Shown: positions 17,345 to 27,101, counted from the stretch's first letter. The stretch is 64,000 nucleotides of DNA from Roseiarcus sp963758335 (GCA_963758335.1 CAVWVF010000002.1:1612001-1676000), one strand, 5' to 3'. Program-made: numbers and translations. Notes: generated by a model not told the origin, from the letters alone.

Positions 17345-19191
17345 CCACAATCCCGCATCTAATTCGTGAGCACGGGCGAAACGGGCGGTGGAGCGGGCGG
17401 ATTTCGGCCGCGGCCGCGGGTCGAGGCGGGTACGAGACGAGCATGCTCGCGCTATGGTTGTAGGCGACCGCCCTCCTGCATCGTTGACGAGTCCCGCCCC
17501 GATCCTGCGGTCACGGCTACGCCGTGGCCGGCCGAGCCCGGCGGCGTTTGCAGGACTGGCGGAAGAAGCCGGGCGATCATCCGCTCGGCGCCGGCTGCAG
17601 GGAAAGGATGGCGGCGCGCGCGTCGCGGATCAGGTCGAGAGCGCCTGCCGAAAGTCGCACGATCAGCCGGCGCGCGTGGCGCACGACGCGGCCCGCCAGG
17701 GCGATCAGATGAAACCGCATCGCCTTCATGCGCCGCGCCGCCCAATCGCCGCCGAGCACCAGACGCTTCATCATCGCGTTGAGATTGTGGGCGAGAACCA
17801 TGATCGCCCACCACGCCGCATTGGCCCCGAACAGCCCGCTCGGCAGCCGCCCGCCGGCGAGATCGTCCTTCATCACGGCGTGCGCTTCCTCGCTCTTGCC
17901 GCAGCGCTCGCGCTGCCAGCGGATCAGTTCGTCGCCCGCCAGCGTGCGGTTGGTGACGAGGCCGAACAGCTTGTAGCGGCCCAGCGTCGGAAAGCTCATC
18001 GTCGGGAAGGGCAATTGCTCGGCATCGCCGAGATCGAGTTCACCCAACGGCTCGCGGATCGCCAGAAAGCGGTAGTCCGGCGCCGTCTTGCTCATGCCCG
18101 CCCAGTTCGGCACGTAGCCGACTTCCGCCCATTGCTGGCCGGCGGCGTAGCGCTCGCCATCGACGATCCGATCGAGCGCCTGCCAGGCCGCCTCGGGCAG
18201 TTGCGCCACCGCCTGCCTGAACTCCCCGGTCACGTCCGCCCCGATGGCGAATTCGATCACCCCGAAGCGCCGGTTCTTGCCCTCGGCGCAATACTTCAAA
18301 AGATCGTGCTGATAGGCGGCCGTATCCGAGCGCAGGTAAAGCTTCCTCACCCCGGCCGGAAGCAGGCGCGCCGCCTCTTCGAGAACGCGCAATTGCTCAT
18401 GCCCCGCCGGCACGTTGCCGTCGCGGAACTCCGAATGCACGATCAGGCCCTGCTCGGCCCACCAGCTATTGAGCGGCTGATAGGCCTTGAAGTGCTTGTA
18501 GCAGTACAGCGCCGCCCGCTTGTGCGTCTCAACGAGCGTGGCGTCCATGTCGAGCGTCGCCTGCGCCGCCGGATGCTGCGCCTGAACCGCCTGCAGAAGA
18601 TCGCCGTTCACCCGCCACAGGCCCGCCACGCACTCGCTCGACGCCGGGATGAACGCCCGTCCGGCTTCCCGCCGCGCCTCCTCGCCGGCATCGTGAAACC
18701 CCGTAAGCCAGCGGCCCGTCGCATGCGGCGAGGGCAGCGTGCGCGACCGCTGCCGCCGCCAGCGCCGCGCCTCGGCCCGCCGCTCCCGCCGAGTGCGCCC
18801 GTGCGCGTCCGCCGCCCGCACCAGCCGGCACAGACCGCCGTCCGCCTCCAGCCGGTCGAGATCGTCGAGACCCTCGCCCCCGGCAAGGTTCAGCAACACC
18901 AGCGCCGACACCATCTGCCGATCGCTCCAGCCTTGGCTGCCGCTCATCGCCACGTGGCGCGCCACCGATTGCTCCAGTCCGGCCGCGCGCCACAGCTCCA
19001 AATACAGGGGAAGCCCCGCAAGACCGGTCAGTCCCGCCTCGCCCGCCTCGCTTTCGTACTGGAACGGCAAGAGCCCCTGTGTCACCCTCACTCACCTCGT
19101 TGGTGATGGCGTTGATTCGCAAATCTCAGCCTATCTCACTGATCAATCAGGACCAACAGGGCACTTCACTTCCTTTGATGCGCAATCAGGG
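17345..19191 (-). mobile_element. IS1380-family element, copy A
   Basis: 1847 bp with imperfect terminal repeats (CCACAATCCCGCATC at one end; CCCTGATTGCGCATC read inward from the other). The 4-bp target duplication AAAC is present at 17341-17344 and 19192-19195. Same length as copies B and C, with few substitutions. Confidence 0.9.
17577..19091 (-). CDS. IS1380-family transposase, copy A
   Basis: A 504-residue DDE transposase. Seen in order: SQGWSDRQMVSALVLLNLAG near the N-terminus; LDMDATLVETHKR (first Asp) with YCYKHFKAYQPLN; LYLRSDTAAYQHDLLKYC (second Asp); and ERCGKSEEAHAVMKDDLAGG (Glu), followed by GANAAWWAIMVLAHNLNAMM. The GTG start at 19091 has no strong ribosome site; a second GTG two codons on is an alternative. 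All catalytic residues are kept, so it looks active. Confidence 0.9.
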   Translation of the reverse strand: MRVTQGLLPFQYESEAGEAGLTGLAGLPLYLELWRAAGLEQSVARHVAMSGSQGWSDRQMVSALVLLNLAGGEGLDDLDRLEADGGLCRLVRAADAHGRTRRERRAEARRWRRQRSRTLPSPHATGRWLTGFHDAGEEARREAGRAFIPASSECVAGLWRVNGDLLQAVQAQHPAAQATLDMDATLVETHKRAALYCYKHFKAYQPLNSWWAEQGLIVHSEFRDGNVPAGHEQLRVLEEAARLLPAGVRKLYLRSDTAAYQHDLLKYCAEGKNRRFGVIEFAIGADVTGEFRQAVAQLPEAAWQALDRIVDGERYAAGQQWAEVGYVPNWAGMSKTAPDYRFLAIREPLGELDLGDAEQLPFPTMSFPTLGRYKLFGLVTNRTLAGDELIRWQRERCGKSEEAHAVMKDDLAGGRLPSGLFGANAAWWAIMVLAHNLNAMMKRLVLGGDWAARRMKAMRFHLIALAGRVVRHARRLIVRLSAGALDLIRDARAAILSLQPAPSG

Positions 19192-19195
19192 AAAC

Positions 19196-19497
19196 AGGAA
19201 TTGAGTGATGACGCTCTTATCGTTTTCACAGGCTCGTCGAGCTGCTGGCGACCTCTTCACCACGGGGAATCCGTTAAAGGTTGTCGATTGAGGTGCTACG
19301 CCGGTATTTGCCGGCGACAGCCAGTGAGATCGTTAAGATGGCCAAGATATGGCTTCCGGCCCGACGACATTCGCGGAAGGCGCGGCCATCTATATTGGGG
19401 CCTCGGCAAGGGCTATCTCGCTGTTGAAAGTCCGTGTGAGGCCGTGCTCGGCCTCGCCGCGCTCATCGCATCCACTCGAGTGGCGCGTTGGGAATGA
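19196..19497 (+). pseudogene. 3' part of the interrupted unrecognised frame
   Basis: Continues the frame broken at 17344 and stops at 19497 after about 100 codons. The second half is rich in Arg and Gly and may be out of the original frame. No family recognised. Confidence 0.35.
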
Positions 19498-19501
19498 AAG
19501 G

Positions 19502-19850
19502 TCAAATTCCTTCTATCCATTTACCTGGATGGTTTACTGAATAGATTTGCGGCCATTCGTCTGGATGATCTTTTGGTGTTCCTCTCACCCATACACGCAA
19601 ATTCACAGGCGGAATTGGATCGTAGCAAGCCACAGAAGCTGCTTCACTCACTATTCTGAGAATGCTTCTACATCGCCCAAGAGCGGCGGCCCTCTTTTCA
19701 GTCCAGCAGCCTTGCTCCACGCACCTGGAAAGGAATAATCCATCGCGATGTTCTGAGGAAGGTAATCCTTATGGATGGCAACGCAAAAGCTAGTATCGTT
19801 AATTTTCATTATAGTCACGATGGGACTTAGACATACAATGTTAAAGTATT
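19502..19850 (-). pseudogene. Unrecognised minus-strand reading frames of low GC
   Basis: From about 19815, MKINDTSFCVAIHKDYLPQN runs through AMDYSFPGAWSKAAGLKRGP to a TAG near 19660. The next frame carries on with ACYDPIPPVNLRVWVRGTPK to a stop at 19502. The two abut and may be one gene with a frameshift. The region is clearly poorer in G+C than its neighbours, a sign of transfer. No family recognised; it lies in the gap between IS1380 copy A and IS1182. Confidence 0.35.
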
Positions 19851-20092
19851 GCTCGCCAAAGCGACGCTTTTCTAACGTTGATGGTTCATACCCGTCGAGT
19901 CCTGGATTTCTCGGTTCAAAGACCAGTGGCTTTTATACCGCCAAAATTGCGACACGGACTCATGTGCAGAAACCATTTGTAATGGCAAACCAGGGCAGCC
20001 CGAGCTGCCTTCATCATGTCCGGCTCGAGTAGCCTGTCGTAGATGGGATCAGGTGAGTTCAATCTTGGCCTCACTTGGCGAAGGTGGACTAG

Positions 20093-21663
20093 GAGCCTGT
20101 CCGAGAAATAGCGGGTTTCAGTGGCGGCGTTGGCGCGAATCGGATTCTGCTTGCTTATGAGCAAGACTTTCCGCCCTTGGACGATCGATCAGCCGCTGTT
20201 GTTGATGCCGAGCGTGCCGGATTTTGTCGGCGAGGACCACTTGGCTCGCTTTGTTTTGGCGCTTGTGCTCGAGCATCTCGACCTTCGTGAGATCGAAGCC
20301 GCTTACGCGAGCGAGCGCGGGCAGCCGCCGTTTGACCCGGCGATGATGACGGGGCTGTTGCTTTACGCCTATTGCAACGGCGTCTACTCGTCGCGCCGGA
20401 TCGCCAAGGCGGCGCGCGAGCGGGTCGACTTCATGAGCATTGTCGGGCTCGATCCGCCGGATTTTCGCACCGTCTCCGACTTCCGCAAGCGCCACTTGAA
20501 GGCGCTCGCCGGCCTGTTCGGGCAGGTTCTCAAGCTGTGCGAACAGGCGGGGTTGGCGAAGCTCGGCCATGTCGCGCTCGACGGAACCAAGATCAAGGCG
20601 AACGCCTCCAAGCACAAGGCGATGAGCTACGAGCGCATGGACAAGCGTGCGGCGGAGCTCGAGGCAGAGGTTGAGCGATGGCTGAGCGCCGCCGAGGCTG
20701 CGGACGCCGAGGAGGACAAGGCCTTTGGCCGCGACAAGAGCGGCGAGGAGCTGCCGAAGTCGGTCGCCGACAAGAAGAGACGCGCCGAGAAGATCCGGGC
20801 GGCGAAGGCCGAATTGGAGGCCGAGGCGAAAGCGGCCGCGGCGGCCAAGGCCCAAGCGCAGGCTGAGGCCGAGGAACGGCGAAAGACAGAAGGCCGCAAG
20901 AAACCGGGAAAGCCCGCCGCCCCGCCATCCGACGAGCCCGATCCCAAAGCACAGAAGAATTTCACCGATCCCGAAAGCCGCATCATGAAAACCAAGGACG
21001 GCTTCATCCAGGGCTACAATGCGCAGGCGGCGGTCGACGCGACGGCCCAGGTGATCGTCGCCCGCGGGCTCGACGCGAAGCAGAGCGATCAGCACCAATT
21101 GACGCCGATGGCCGAGGCGATCGAAGCCAATCTGGGCAAGAAGCCCACGCAACTGTCGGCTGACGCCGGCTATTGCTCCGACGCCAACCTTGCGGCGCTG
21201 GAGCAACGCGAGATCGACGCCTATATCGCGCCGGGGCGGGCCAAGCATGCCGGGGAAGGAGAAGGCGGCGGCGCGCGCGTCGCCGCCATGCGCGAAAAAA
21301 TCAGGGCCGGCGGGCACGCCAGCCCCTACCGCCTAAGAAAGCAGCTGCCCGAGCCGGTGCTCGGACAGATCAAGCAAGCGCGCAGCTTCCGTCAGTTCCT
21401 CTTGCGCGGCGTCGAGAAGGTCGCCAACGAATGGGGCCTCGTCTGCCTCGCCCACAACATCCTGAAGCTCGCTCAGGGGCGGACTCCGCCCCTGGCCGCA
21501 CTCGCAACGGAGTGAGCTTCGCCACCCCGGAAACGGGCAACCAAGGATGGCCGGAAAGCTTCCGCCTTTACATCAAATCGGATGTGCGCATCTGCTGCAT
21601 CCGGCTCTCCGACCGGCGTCGGCGGTTCAAATCCCATCGCGCCGGGATTAAGCAGACAGGCTC
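20093..21663 (+). mobile_element. IS1182-family element
   Basis: Terminal inverted repeats start GAGCCTGTC on the left and end GACAGGCTC on the right. The flanking 4-bp duplication is CTAG (20089-20092). Its right-hand CTAG (21664-21667) was later split by IS630 copy a, which used the TA inside it. Confidence 0.85.
20157..21515 (+). CDS. IS1182-family transposase
   Basis: 452 residues from ATG 20157 (MSKTFRPWTIDQPLLLMPSV); an in-frame start 12 codons earlier is less likely. N-terminal part with FDPAMMTGLLLYAYCNGVYS and DFRTVSDFRKRHL; first catalytic Asp in HVALDGTKIKANAS. A long Ala/Glu/Lys-rich coiled-coil insert follows (about residues 170-265), then NFTDPESRIMKTKDGFIQGY, second Asp in LSADAGYCSD, and a Glu before VANEWGLVCLAHNILKL. 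Typical IS1182 layout and apparently intact. Confidence 0.88.
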   Translation: MSKTFRPWTIDQPLLLMPSVPDFVGEDHLARFVLALVLEHLDLREIEAAYASERGQPPFDPAMMTGLLLYAYCNGVYSSRRIAKAARERVDFMSIVGLDPPDFRTVSDFRKRHLKALAGLFGQVLKLCEQAGLAKLGHVALDGTKIKANASKHKAMSYERMDKRAAELEAEVERWLSAAEAADAEEDKAFGRDKSGEELPKSVADKKRRAEKIRAAKAELEAEAKAAAAAKAQAQAEAEERRKTEGRKKPGKPAAPPSDEPDPKAQKNFTDPESRIMKTKDGFIQGYNAQAAVDATAQVIVARGLDAKQSDQHQLTPMAEAIEANLGKKPTQLSADAGYCSDANLAALEQREIDAYIAPGRAKHAGEGEGGGARVAAMREKIRAGGHASPYRLRKQLPEPVLGQIKQARSFRQFLLRGVEKVANEWGLVCLAHNILKLAQGRTPPLAALATE

Positions 21664-21666
21664 CTA

Positions 21667-22895
21667 GTCGCCAGCGTCATTGAATCTGTGGTGTTTTTCT
21701 GAATCTCTGTCGCGGCGATGCGGCGATGGAGGTGATTCGTGGCGGGCAGGGAGATTTCGGTCAAGAAATATGTGGTGAAGTTGAGCGCCGAGGAGCGCGA
21801 ACGGCTGGAGGCGATGATCTGCGCGGGCAAGCATCCGGCGCAGTCGCTGACGAAGGCGCGCATCCTGTTGAAGGCGGACGTGTCGGAGGCGGGCGAAGGT
21901 TGGAGCGACAGCGCGATCTCGGCGGCGTTGGACACCAGCATTAACAATATCGGCCGCACCCGGCGTCGACTGGTCGAAGAAATGGCGGCGGCGCTGACCC
22001 GCAAACACAATCCGAACTCCGCCCGGCCGCGGATTTTCGACGGGGCGGCGGAGGCGAAATTGATCGCCCTGACCTGCTCGCCGGCGCCCGAGGGGTTCGC
22101 GCGTTGGAGTTTGCGCCTGCTCGAGGAGAAGGTCGTCGAATTGAACATCGTCGAGAAGGCCAGCGACAACACGATCGGAAGGACTCTAAAAAAACGTCCT
22201 CAAGCCCCACCGCAATCGGCAATGGGTGATTCCGCCGGACGCCAACGCCGGCTTCGTCGCCGCCATGGAAGACGTGCTGGAAACTTACCAGAAGCCGCGC
22301 GATCCCGATCGCCCCCTCGTCTGTCTGCCTCCAAGCAGTTGATCGTCGAGACGCGCGCTCCGATTCCAGCCAGACCCGGACGAGCCGTCCGGCACGATTA
22401 CGAATACGAGCGAAACGGCGTGGCCAATAATATATTCATGATTTTCGCGCCGCTGGAGGGCTGGCGCCGCGTCAAGGTCACCGACCGCCACGCCGCCGCC
22501 GATTACGCGCAGGTGCTCAAGGAACTGTCCGACGTGCATTTTCCCGACGCCGAACAGATCAGGCTGGTCCAAGACAATCTGAGCACGCACACGCCCGCCT
22601 CGCTCTACGCGGCCTTTCCCGCGCCAGAAGCGCGCCGCCTCGCCAAACGGTTCGAATGGCACTACACCCCCAAACACGGAAGTTGGCTCGACATGGCCGA
22701 ATCCGAACTCTGCGTCCTGTCGAGCCAATGTCTGAGCCGCCGCATTCCGGACAAGCCGACCCTCGAAAAACAAGTCGCCGCCTGGGAGGACCATCGCAAC
22801 AAGCATCACGCAAAGGCCAACTGGCAATTCACCACAGACGACGCCCGCGTGAAGCTCAAGAGGCTCTACCCCTCATTTTGAATGACTCGGGCGAC
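21667..22895 (+). mobile_element. IS630-family element, copy a (defective)
   Basis: Ends GTCGCCAGCGTCATT and AATGACTCGGGCGAC are inverted repeats, and TA is duplicated at 21665-21666 and 22896-22897. It is nested in the CTAG target duplication of IS1182, so it arrived later. Confidence 0.88.
21739..22881 (+). pseudogene. IS630 transposase with the catalytic Asp deleted
   Basis: Compared with copy b, the A-run at about 22187 is seven instead of eight and a 7-bp deletion near 22328 follows. Together they leave one long open frame, but about 45 residues between them are read out of frame. The deletion removes LDE of VCLDESSKQL, the first catalytic acid. The later parts (VQDNLSTH and SWLDMAESEL) are kept. 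The long frame therefore gives a false impression of an intact gene. Confidence 0.8.
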
Positions 22896-22988
22896 TAGGT
22901 CAACAACACCTCATTTTAGGTGGCGTTGGGGGCTCCCGTGACAGGGTTTTACCATCGGAATGATGCTCGCGGCCAAGGGTCGGCATTA

Positions 22989-24835
22989 CCCTGATTCCGC
23001 ATCAAAGGAAGTGAAGTGCCCTGTTGGTCCTGATTGATCAGTGAGATAGGCTGAGATTTGCGAATCAACGCCATCACCAACGAGGTGAGTGAGGGTGACA
23101 CAGGGGCTCTTGCCGTTCCAGTACGAAAGCGAGGCGGGCGAGGCGGGACTGACCGGTCTTGCGGGGCTTCCCCTGTATTTGGAGCTGTGGCGCGCGGCCG
23201 GACTGGAGCAATCGGTGGCGCGCCACGTGGCGATGAGCGGCAGCCAAGGCTGGAGCGATCGGCAGATGGTGTCGGCGCTGGTGTTGCTGAACCTTGCCGG
23301 GGGCGAGGGTCTCGACGATCTCGACCGGCTGGAGGCGGACGGCGGTCTGTGCCGGCTGGTGCGGGCGGCGGACGCGCACGGGCGCACTCGGCGGGAGCGG
23401 CGGGCCGAGGCGCGGCGCTGGCGGCGGCAGCGGTCGCGCACGCTGCCCTCGCCGCATGCGACGGGCCGCTGGCTTACGGGGTTTCACGATGCCGGCGAGG
23501 AGGCGCGGCGGGAAGCCGGACGGGCGTTCATCCCGGCGTCGAGCGAGGGCGTGGCGGGCCTGTGGCGGGTGAACGGCGATCTTCTGCAGGCGGTTCAGGC
23601 GCAGCATCCGGCGGCGCAGGCGACGCTCGACATGGACGCCACGCTCGTTGAGACGCACAAGCGGGCGGCGCTGTACTGCTACAAGCACTTCAAGGCCTAT
23701 CAGCCGCTCAATAGCTGGTGGGCCGAGCAGGGCCTGATCGTGCATTCGGAGTTCCGCGACGGCAACGTGCCGGCGGGGCATGAGCAATTGCGCGTTCTCG
23801 AAGAGGCGGCGCGCCTGCTTCCGGCCGGGGTGAGGAAGCTTTACCTGCGCTCGGATACGGCCGCCTATCAGCACGATCTTTTGAAGTATTGCGCCGAGGG
23901 CAAGAACCGGCGCTTCGGGGTGATCGAATTCGCCATCGGGGCGGACGTGACCGGGGAGTTCAGGCAGGCGGTGGCGCAACTGCCCGAGGCGGCCTGGCAG
24001 GCGCTCGATCGGATCGTCGATGGCGAGCGCTACGCCGCCGGCCAGCAATGGGCGGAAGTCGGCTACGTGCCGAACTGGGCGGGCATGAGCAAGACGGCGC
24101 CGGACTACCGCTTTCTGGCGATCCGCGAGCCGTTGGGTGAACTCGATCTCGGCGATGCCGAGCAATTGCCCTTCCCGACGATGAGCTTTCCGACGCTGGG
24201 CCGCTACAAGCTGTTCGGCCTCGTCACCAACCGCACGCTGGCGGGCGACGAACTGATCCGCTGGCAGCGCGAGCGCTGCGGCAAGAGCGAGGAAGCGCAC
24301 GCCGTGATGAAGGACGATCTCGCCGGCGGGCGGCTGCCGAGCGGGCTGTTCGGGGCCAATGCGGCGTGGTGGGCGATCATGGTTCTCGCCCACAATCTCA
24401 ACGCGATGATGAAGCGTCTGGTGCTCGGCGGCGATTGGGCGGCGCGGCGCATGAAGGCGATGCGGTTTCATCTGATCGCCCTGGCGGGCCGCGTCGTGCG
24501 CCACGCGCGCCGGCTGATCGTGCGACTTTCGGCAGGCGCTCTCGACCTGATCCGCGACGCGCGCGCCGCCATCCTTTCCCTGCAGCCGGCGCCGAGCGGA
24601 TGATCGCCCGGCTTCTTCCGCCAGTCCTGCAAACGCCGCCGGGCTCGGCCGGCCACGGCGTAGCCGTGACCGCAGGATCGGGGCGGGACTCGTCAACGAT
24701 GCAGGAGGGCGGTCGCCTACAACCATAGCGCGAGCATGCTCGTCTCGTACCCGCCTCGACCCGCGGCCGCGGCCGAAATCCGCCCGCTCCACCGCCCGTT
24801 TCGCCCGTGCTCACGAATTAGATGCGGGATTGTGG
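22989..24835 (+). mobile_element. IS1380-family element, copy B (first of a tandem pair)
   Basis: 1847 bp, preceded by ATTA at 22985-22988 and followed by ATTA at 24836-24839, after which copy C begins at once. Opposite in orientation to copy A and nearly identical to it. Confidence 0.9.
23089..24603 (+). CDS. IS1380-family transposase, copy B
   Basis: 504 residues, differing from copy A at one recognised position (a Cys in copy A is Gly here, in the SSE(C/G)VAG segment near residue 150). All catalytic segments are kept. Confidence 0.9.
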   Translation: MRVTQGLLPFQYESEAGEAGLTGLAGLPLYLELWRAAGLEQSVARHVAMSGSQGWSDRQMVSALVLLNLAGGEGLDDLDRLEADGGLCRLVRAADAHGRTRRERRAEARRWRRQRSRTLPSPHATGRWLTGFHDAGEEARREAGRAFIPASSEGVAGLWRVNGDLLQAVQAQHPAAQATLDMDATLVETHKRAALYCYKHFKAYQPLNSWWAEQGLIVHSEFRDGNVPAGHEQLRVLEEAARLLPAGVRKLYLRSDTAAYQHDLLKYCAEGKNRRFGVIEFAIGADVTGEFRQAVAQLPEAAWQALDRIVDGERYAAGQQWAEVGYVPNWAGMSKTAPDYRFLAIREPLGELDLGDAEQLPFPTMSFPTLGRYKLFGLVTNRTLAGDELIRWQRERCGKSEEAHAVMKDDLAGGRLPSGLFGANAAWWAIMVLAHNLNAMMKRLVLGGDWAARRMKAMRFHLIALAGRVVRHARRLIVRLSAGALDLIRDARAAILSLQPAPSG

Positions 24836-24839
24836 ATTA

Positions 24840-26686
24840 CCCTGATTCCGCATCAAAGGAAGTGAAGTGCCCTGTTGGTCCTGATTGATCAGTGAGATAG
24901 GCTGAGATTTGCGAATCAACGCCATCACCAACGAGGTGAGTTAGGGTGACACAGGGGCTCTTGCCGTTCCAGTACGAAAGCGAGGCGGGCGAGGCGGGAC
25001 TGACCGGTCTTGCGGGGCTTCCCCTGTATTTGGAGCTGTGGCGCGCGGCCGGACTGGAGCAATCGGTGGCGCGCCACGTGGCGATGAGCGGCAGCCAAGG
25101 CTGGAGCGATCGGCAGATGGTGTCGGGGCTGGTGTTGCTGAACCTTGCCGGGGGCGAGGGTCTCGACGATCTCGACCGGCTGGAGGCGGACGGCGGTCTG
25201 TGCCGGCTGGTGCGGGCGGCGGACGCGCACGGGCGCACTCGGCGGGAGCGGCGGGCCGAGGCGCGGCGCTGGCGGCGGCAGCGGTCGCGCACGCTGCCCT
25301 CGCCGCATGCGACGGGCCGCTGGCTTACGGGGTTTCACGATGCCGGCGAGGAGGCGCGGCGGGAAGCCGGACGGGCGTTCATCCCGGCGTCGAGCGAGGG
25401 CGTGGCGGGCCTGTGGCGGGTGAACGGCGATCTTCTGCAGGCGGTTCAGGCGCAGCATCCGGCGGCGCAGGCGACGCTCGACATGGACGCCACGCTCGTT
25501 GAGACGCACAAGCGGGCGGCGCTGTACTGCTACAAGCACTTCAAGGCCTATCAGCCGCTCAATAGCTGGTGGGCCGAGCAGGGCCTGATCGTGCATTCGG
25601 AGTTCCGCGACGGCAACGTGCCGGCGGGGCATGAGCAATTGCGCGTTCTCGAAGAGGCGGCGCGCCTGCTTCCGGCCGGGGTGAGGAAGCTTTACCTGCG
25701 CTCGGATACGGCCGCCTATCAGCACGATCTTTTGAAGTATTGCGCCGAGGGCAAGAACCGGCGCTTCGGGGTGATCGAATTCGCCATCGGGGCGGACGTG
25801 ACCGGGGAGTTCAGGCAGGCGGTGGCGCAACTGCCCGAGGCGGCCTGGCAGGCGCTCGATCGGATCGTCGATGGCGAGCGCTACGCCGCCGGCCAGCAAT
25901 GGGCGGAAGTCGGCTACGTGCCGAACTGGGCGGGCATGAGCAAGACGGCGCCGGACTACCGCTTTCTGGCGATCCGCGAGCCGTTGGGTGAACTCGATCT
26001 CGGCGATGCCGAGCAATTGCCCTTCCCGACGATGAGCTTTCCGACGCTGGGCCGCTACAAGCTGTTCGGCCTCGTCACCAACCGCACGCTGGCGGGCGAC
26101 GAACTGATCCGCTGGCAGCGCGAGCGCTGCGGCAAGAGCGAGGAAGCGCACGCCGTGATGAAGGACGATCTCGCCGGCGGGCGGCTGCCGAGCGGGCTGT
26201 TCGGGGCCAATGCGGCGTGGTGGGCGATCATGGTTCTCGCCCACAATCTCAACGCGATGATGAAGCGTCTGGTGCTCGGCGGCGATTGGGCGGCGCGGCG
26301 CATGAAGGCGATGCGGTTTCATCTGATCGCCCTGGCGGGCCGCGTCGTGCGCCACGCGCGCCGGCTGATCGTGCGACTTTCGGCAGGCGCTCTCGACCTG
26401 ATCCGCGACGCGCGCGCCGCCATCCTTTCCCTGCAGCCGGCGCCGAGCGGATGATCGCCCGGCTTCTTCCGCCAGTCCTGCAAACGCCGCCGGGCTCGGC
26501 CGGCCACGGCGTAGCCGTGACCGCAGGATCGGGGCGGAACTCGTCAACGATGCAGGAGGGCGGTCGCCTACAACCATAGCGCGAGCATGCTCGTCTCGTA
26601 CCCGCCTCGACCCGCGGCCGCGGCCGAAATCCGCCCGCTCCACCGCCCGTTTCGCCCGTGCTCACGAATTAGATGCGGGATTGTGG
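24840..26686 (+). mobile_element. IS1380-family element, copy C (second of a tandem pair)
   Basis: 1847 bp, separated from copy B by a single ATTA and followed by a third ATTA at 26687-26690. The arrangement ATTA-IS-ATTA-IS-ATTA is exact. Confidence 0.9.
24946..26454 (+). CDS. IS1380-family transposase, copy C
   Basis: 502 residues. A G-to-T change turns the first GTG used in copies A and B into GTT, so translation must begin at the second GTG (24946). One Ala-to-Gly change is seen in MVSGLVLLNLAG. The catalytic triad is intact. Confidence 0.88.
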   Translation: MTQGLLPFQYESEAGEAGLTGLAGLPLYLELWRAAGLEQSVARHVAMSGSQGWSDRQMVSGLVLLNLAGGEGLDDLDRLEADGGLCRLVRAADAHGRTRRERRAEARRWRRQRSRTLPSPHATGRWLTGFHDAGEEARREAGRAFIPASSEGVAGLWRVNGDLLQAVQAQHPAAQATLDMDATLVETHKRAALYCYKHFKAYQPLNSWWAEQGLIVHSEFRDGNVPAGHEQLRVLEEAARLLPAGVRKLYLRSDTAAYQHDLLKYCAEGKNRRFGVIEFAIGADVTGEFRQAVAQLPEAAWQALDRIVDGERYAAGQQWAEVGYVPNWAGMSKTAPDYRFLAIREPLGELDLGDAEQLPFPTMSFPTLGRYKLFGLVTNRTLAGDELIRWQRERCGKSEEAHAVMKDDLAGGRLPSGLFGANAAWWAIMVLAHNLNAMMKRLVLGGDWAARRMKAMRFHLIALAGRVVRHARRLIVRLSAGALDLIRDARAAILSLQPAPSG

Positions 26687-26780
26687 ATTAGGGGTCGGCT
26701 TGTGGCAATTTGCTAGGTTGAGTAAGAGTTGACGAGCGAGGATTCGAGCCGACATGTGGATCCGCATCAGGCCTAAGATG

Positions 26781-26986
26781 ACCTACCCGACGCTCGGAAT
26801 CATGCACTATGAATCGGGACGGAGCACCGGCCTTTGTGTTCGACATGATGGAGCCGGAGCGCCCGAAGGTCGACCGCGCCGTGCTCGAGTTTAATTAAGT
26901 CGGGGGCGTTGCATCTGGCGGAGTTTATGATCCGTGAGGACGGCGTGGCGAGGCTCAATCCGGAGTTGATGAGGCAGGTTGTGGCA
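26781..26986 (+). pseudogene. cas1: cas1 remnant
   Basis: Three short stretches in shifting frames give TYPTLGIMHY, then NRDGAPAFVFDMMEPERPKV followed by DRAVLEF, then a stop/shift and ALHLAEFMIREDGVARLNPE with LMRQVV. This is the C-terminal active-site part of the Cas1 integrase, where the conserved His lies in the GxxH segment and the Asp/Glu in FDLMEPxRPxVDR. About 70 of some 330 residues remain. The gene is cut by the IS1380 tandem on the left and decays on the right. No CRISPR repeat or other cas gene is visible in the window, so the subtype is unknown. Confidence 0.7.
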
Positions 26987-27101
26987 ATATATACTTTGAC
27001 TCACCGAAGAACAAGGCTAGAGCACCAGCTTAGGATACGATACAATACCTTGTCGGTATTTGCGTGTTGCTGCGCAATGTATGACCTGCATAGTCTAGGT
27101 T

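Noticed and set aside
24925..26643. 572-codon frame antisense to each IS1380 transposase (also at 17388-19106 and 23074-24792)
   Set aside because: It mirrors the transposase codon by codon in a high-GC gene and has no protein-like motifs; it is a shadow frame.
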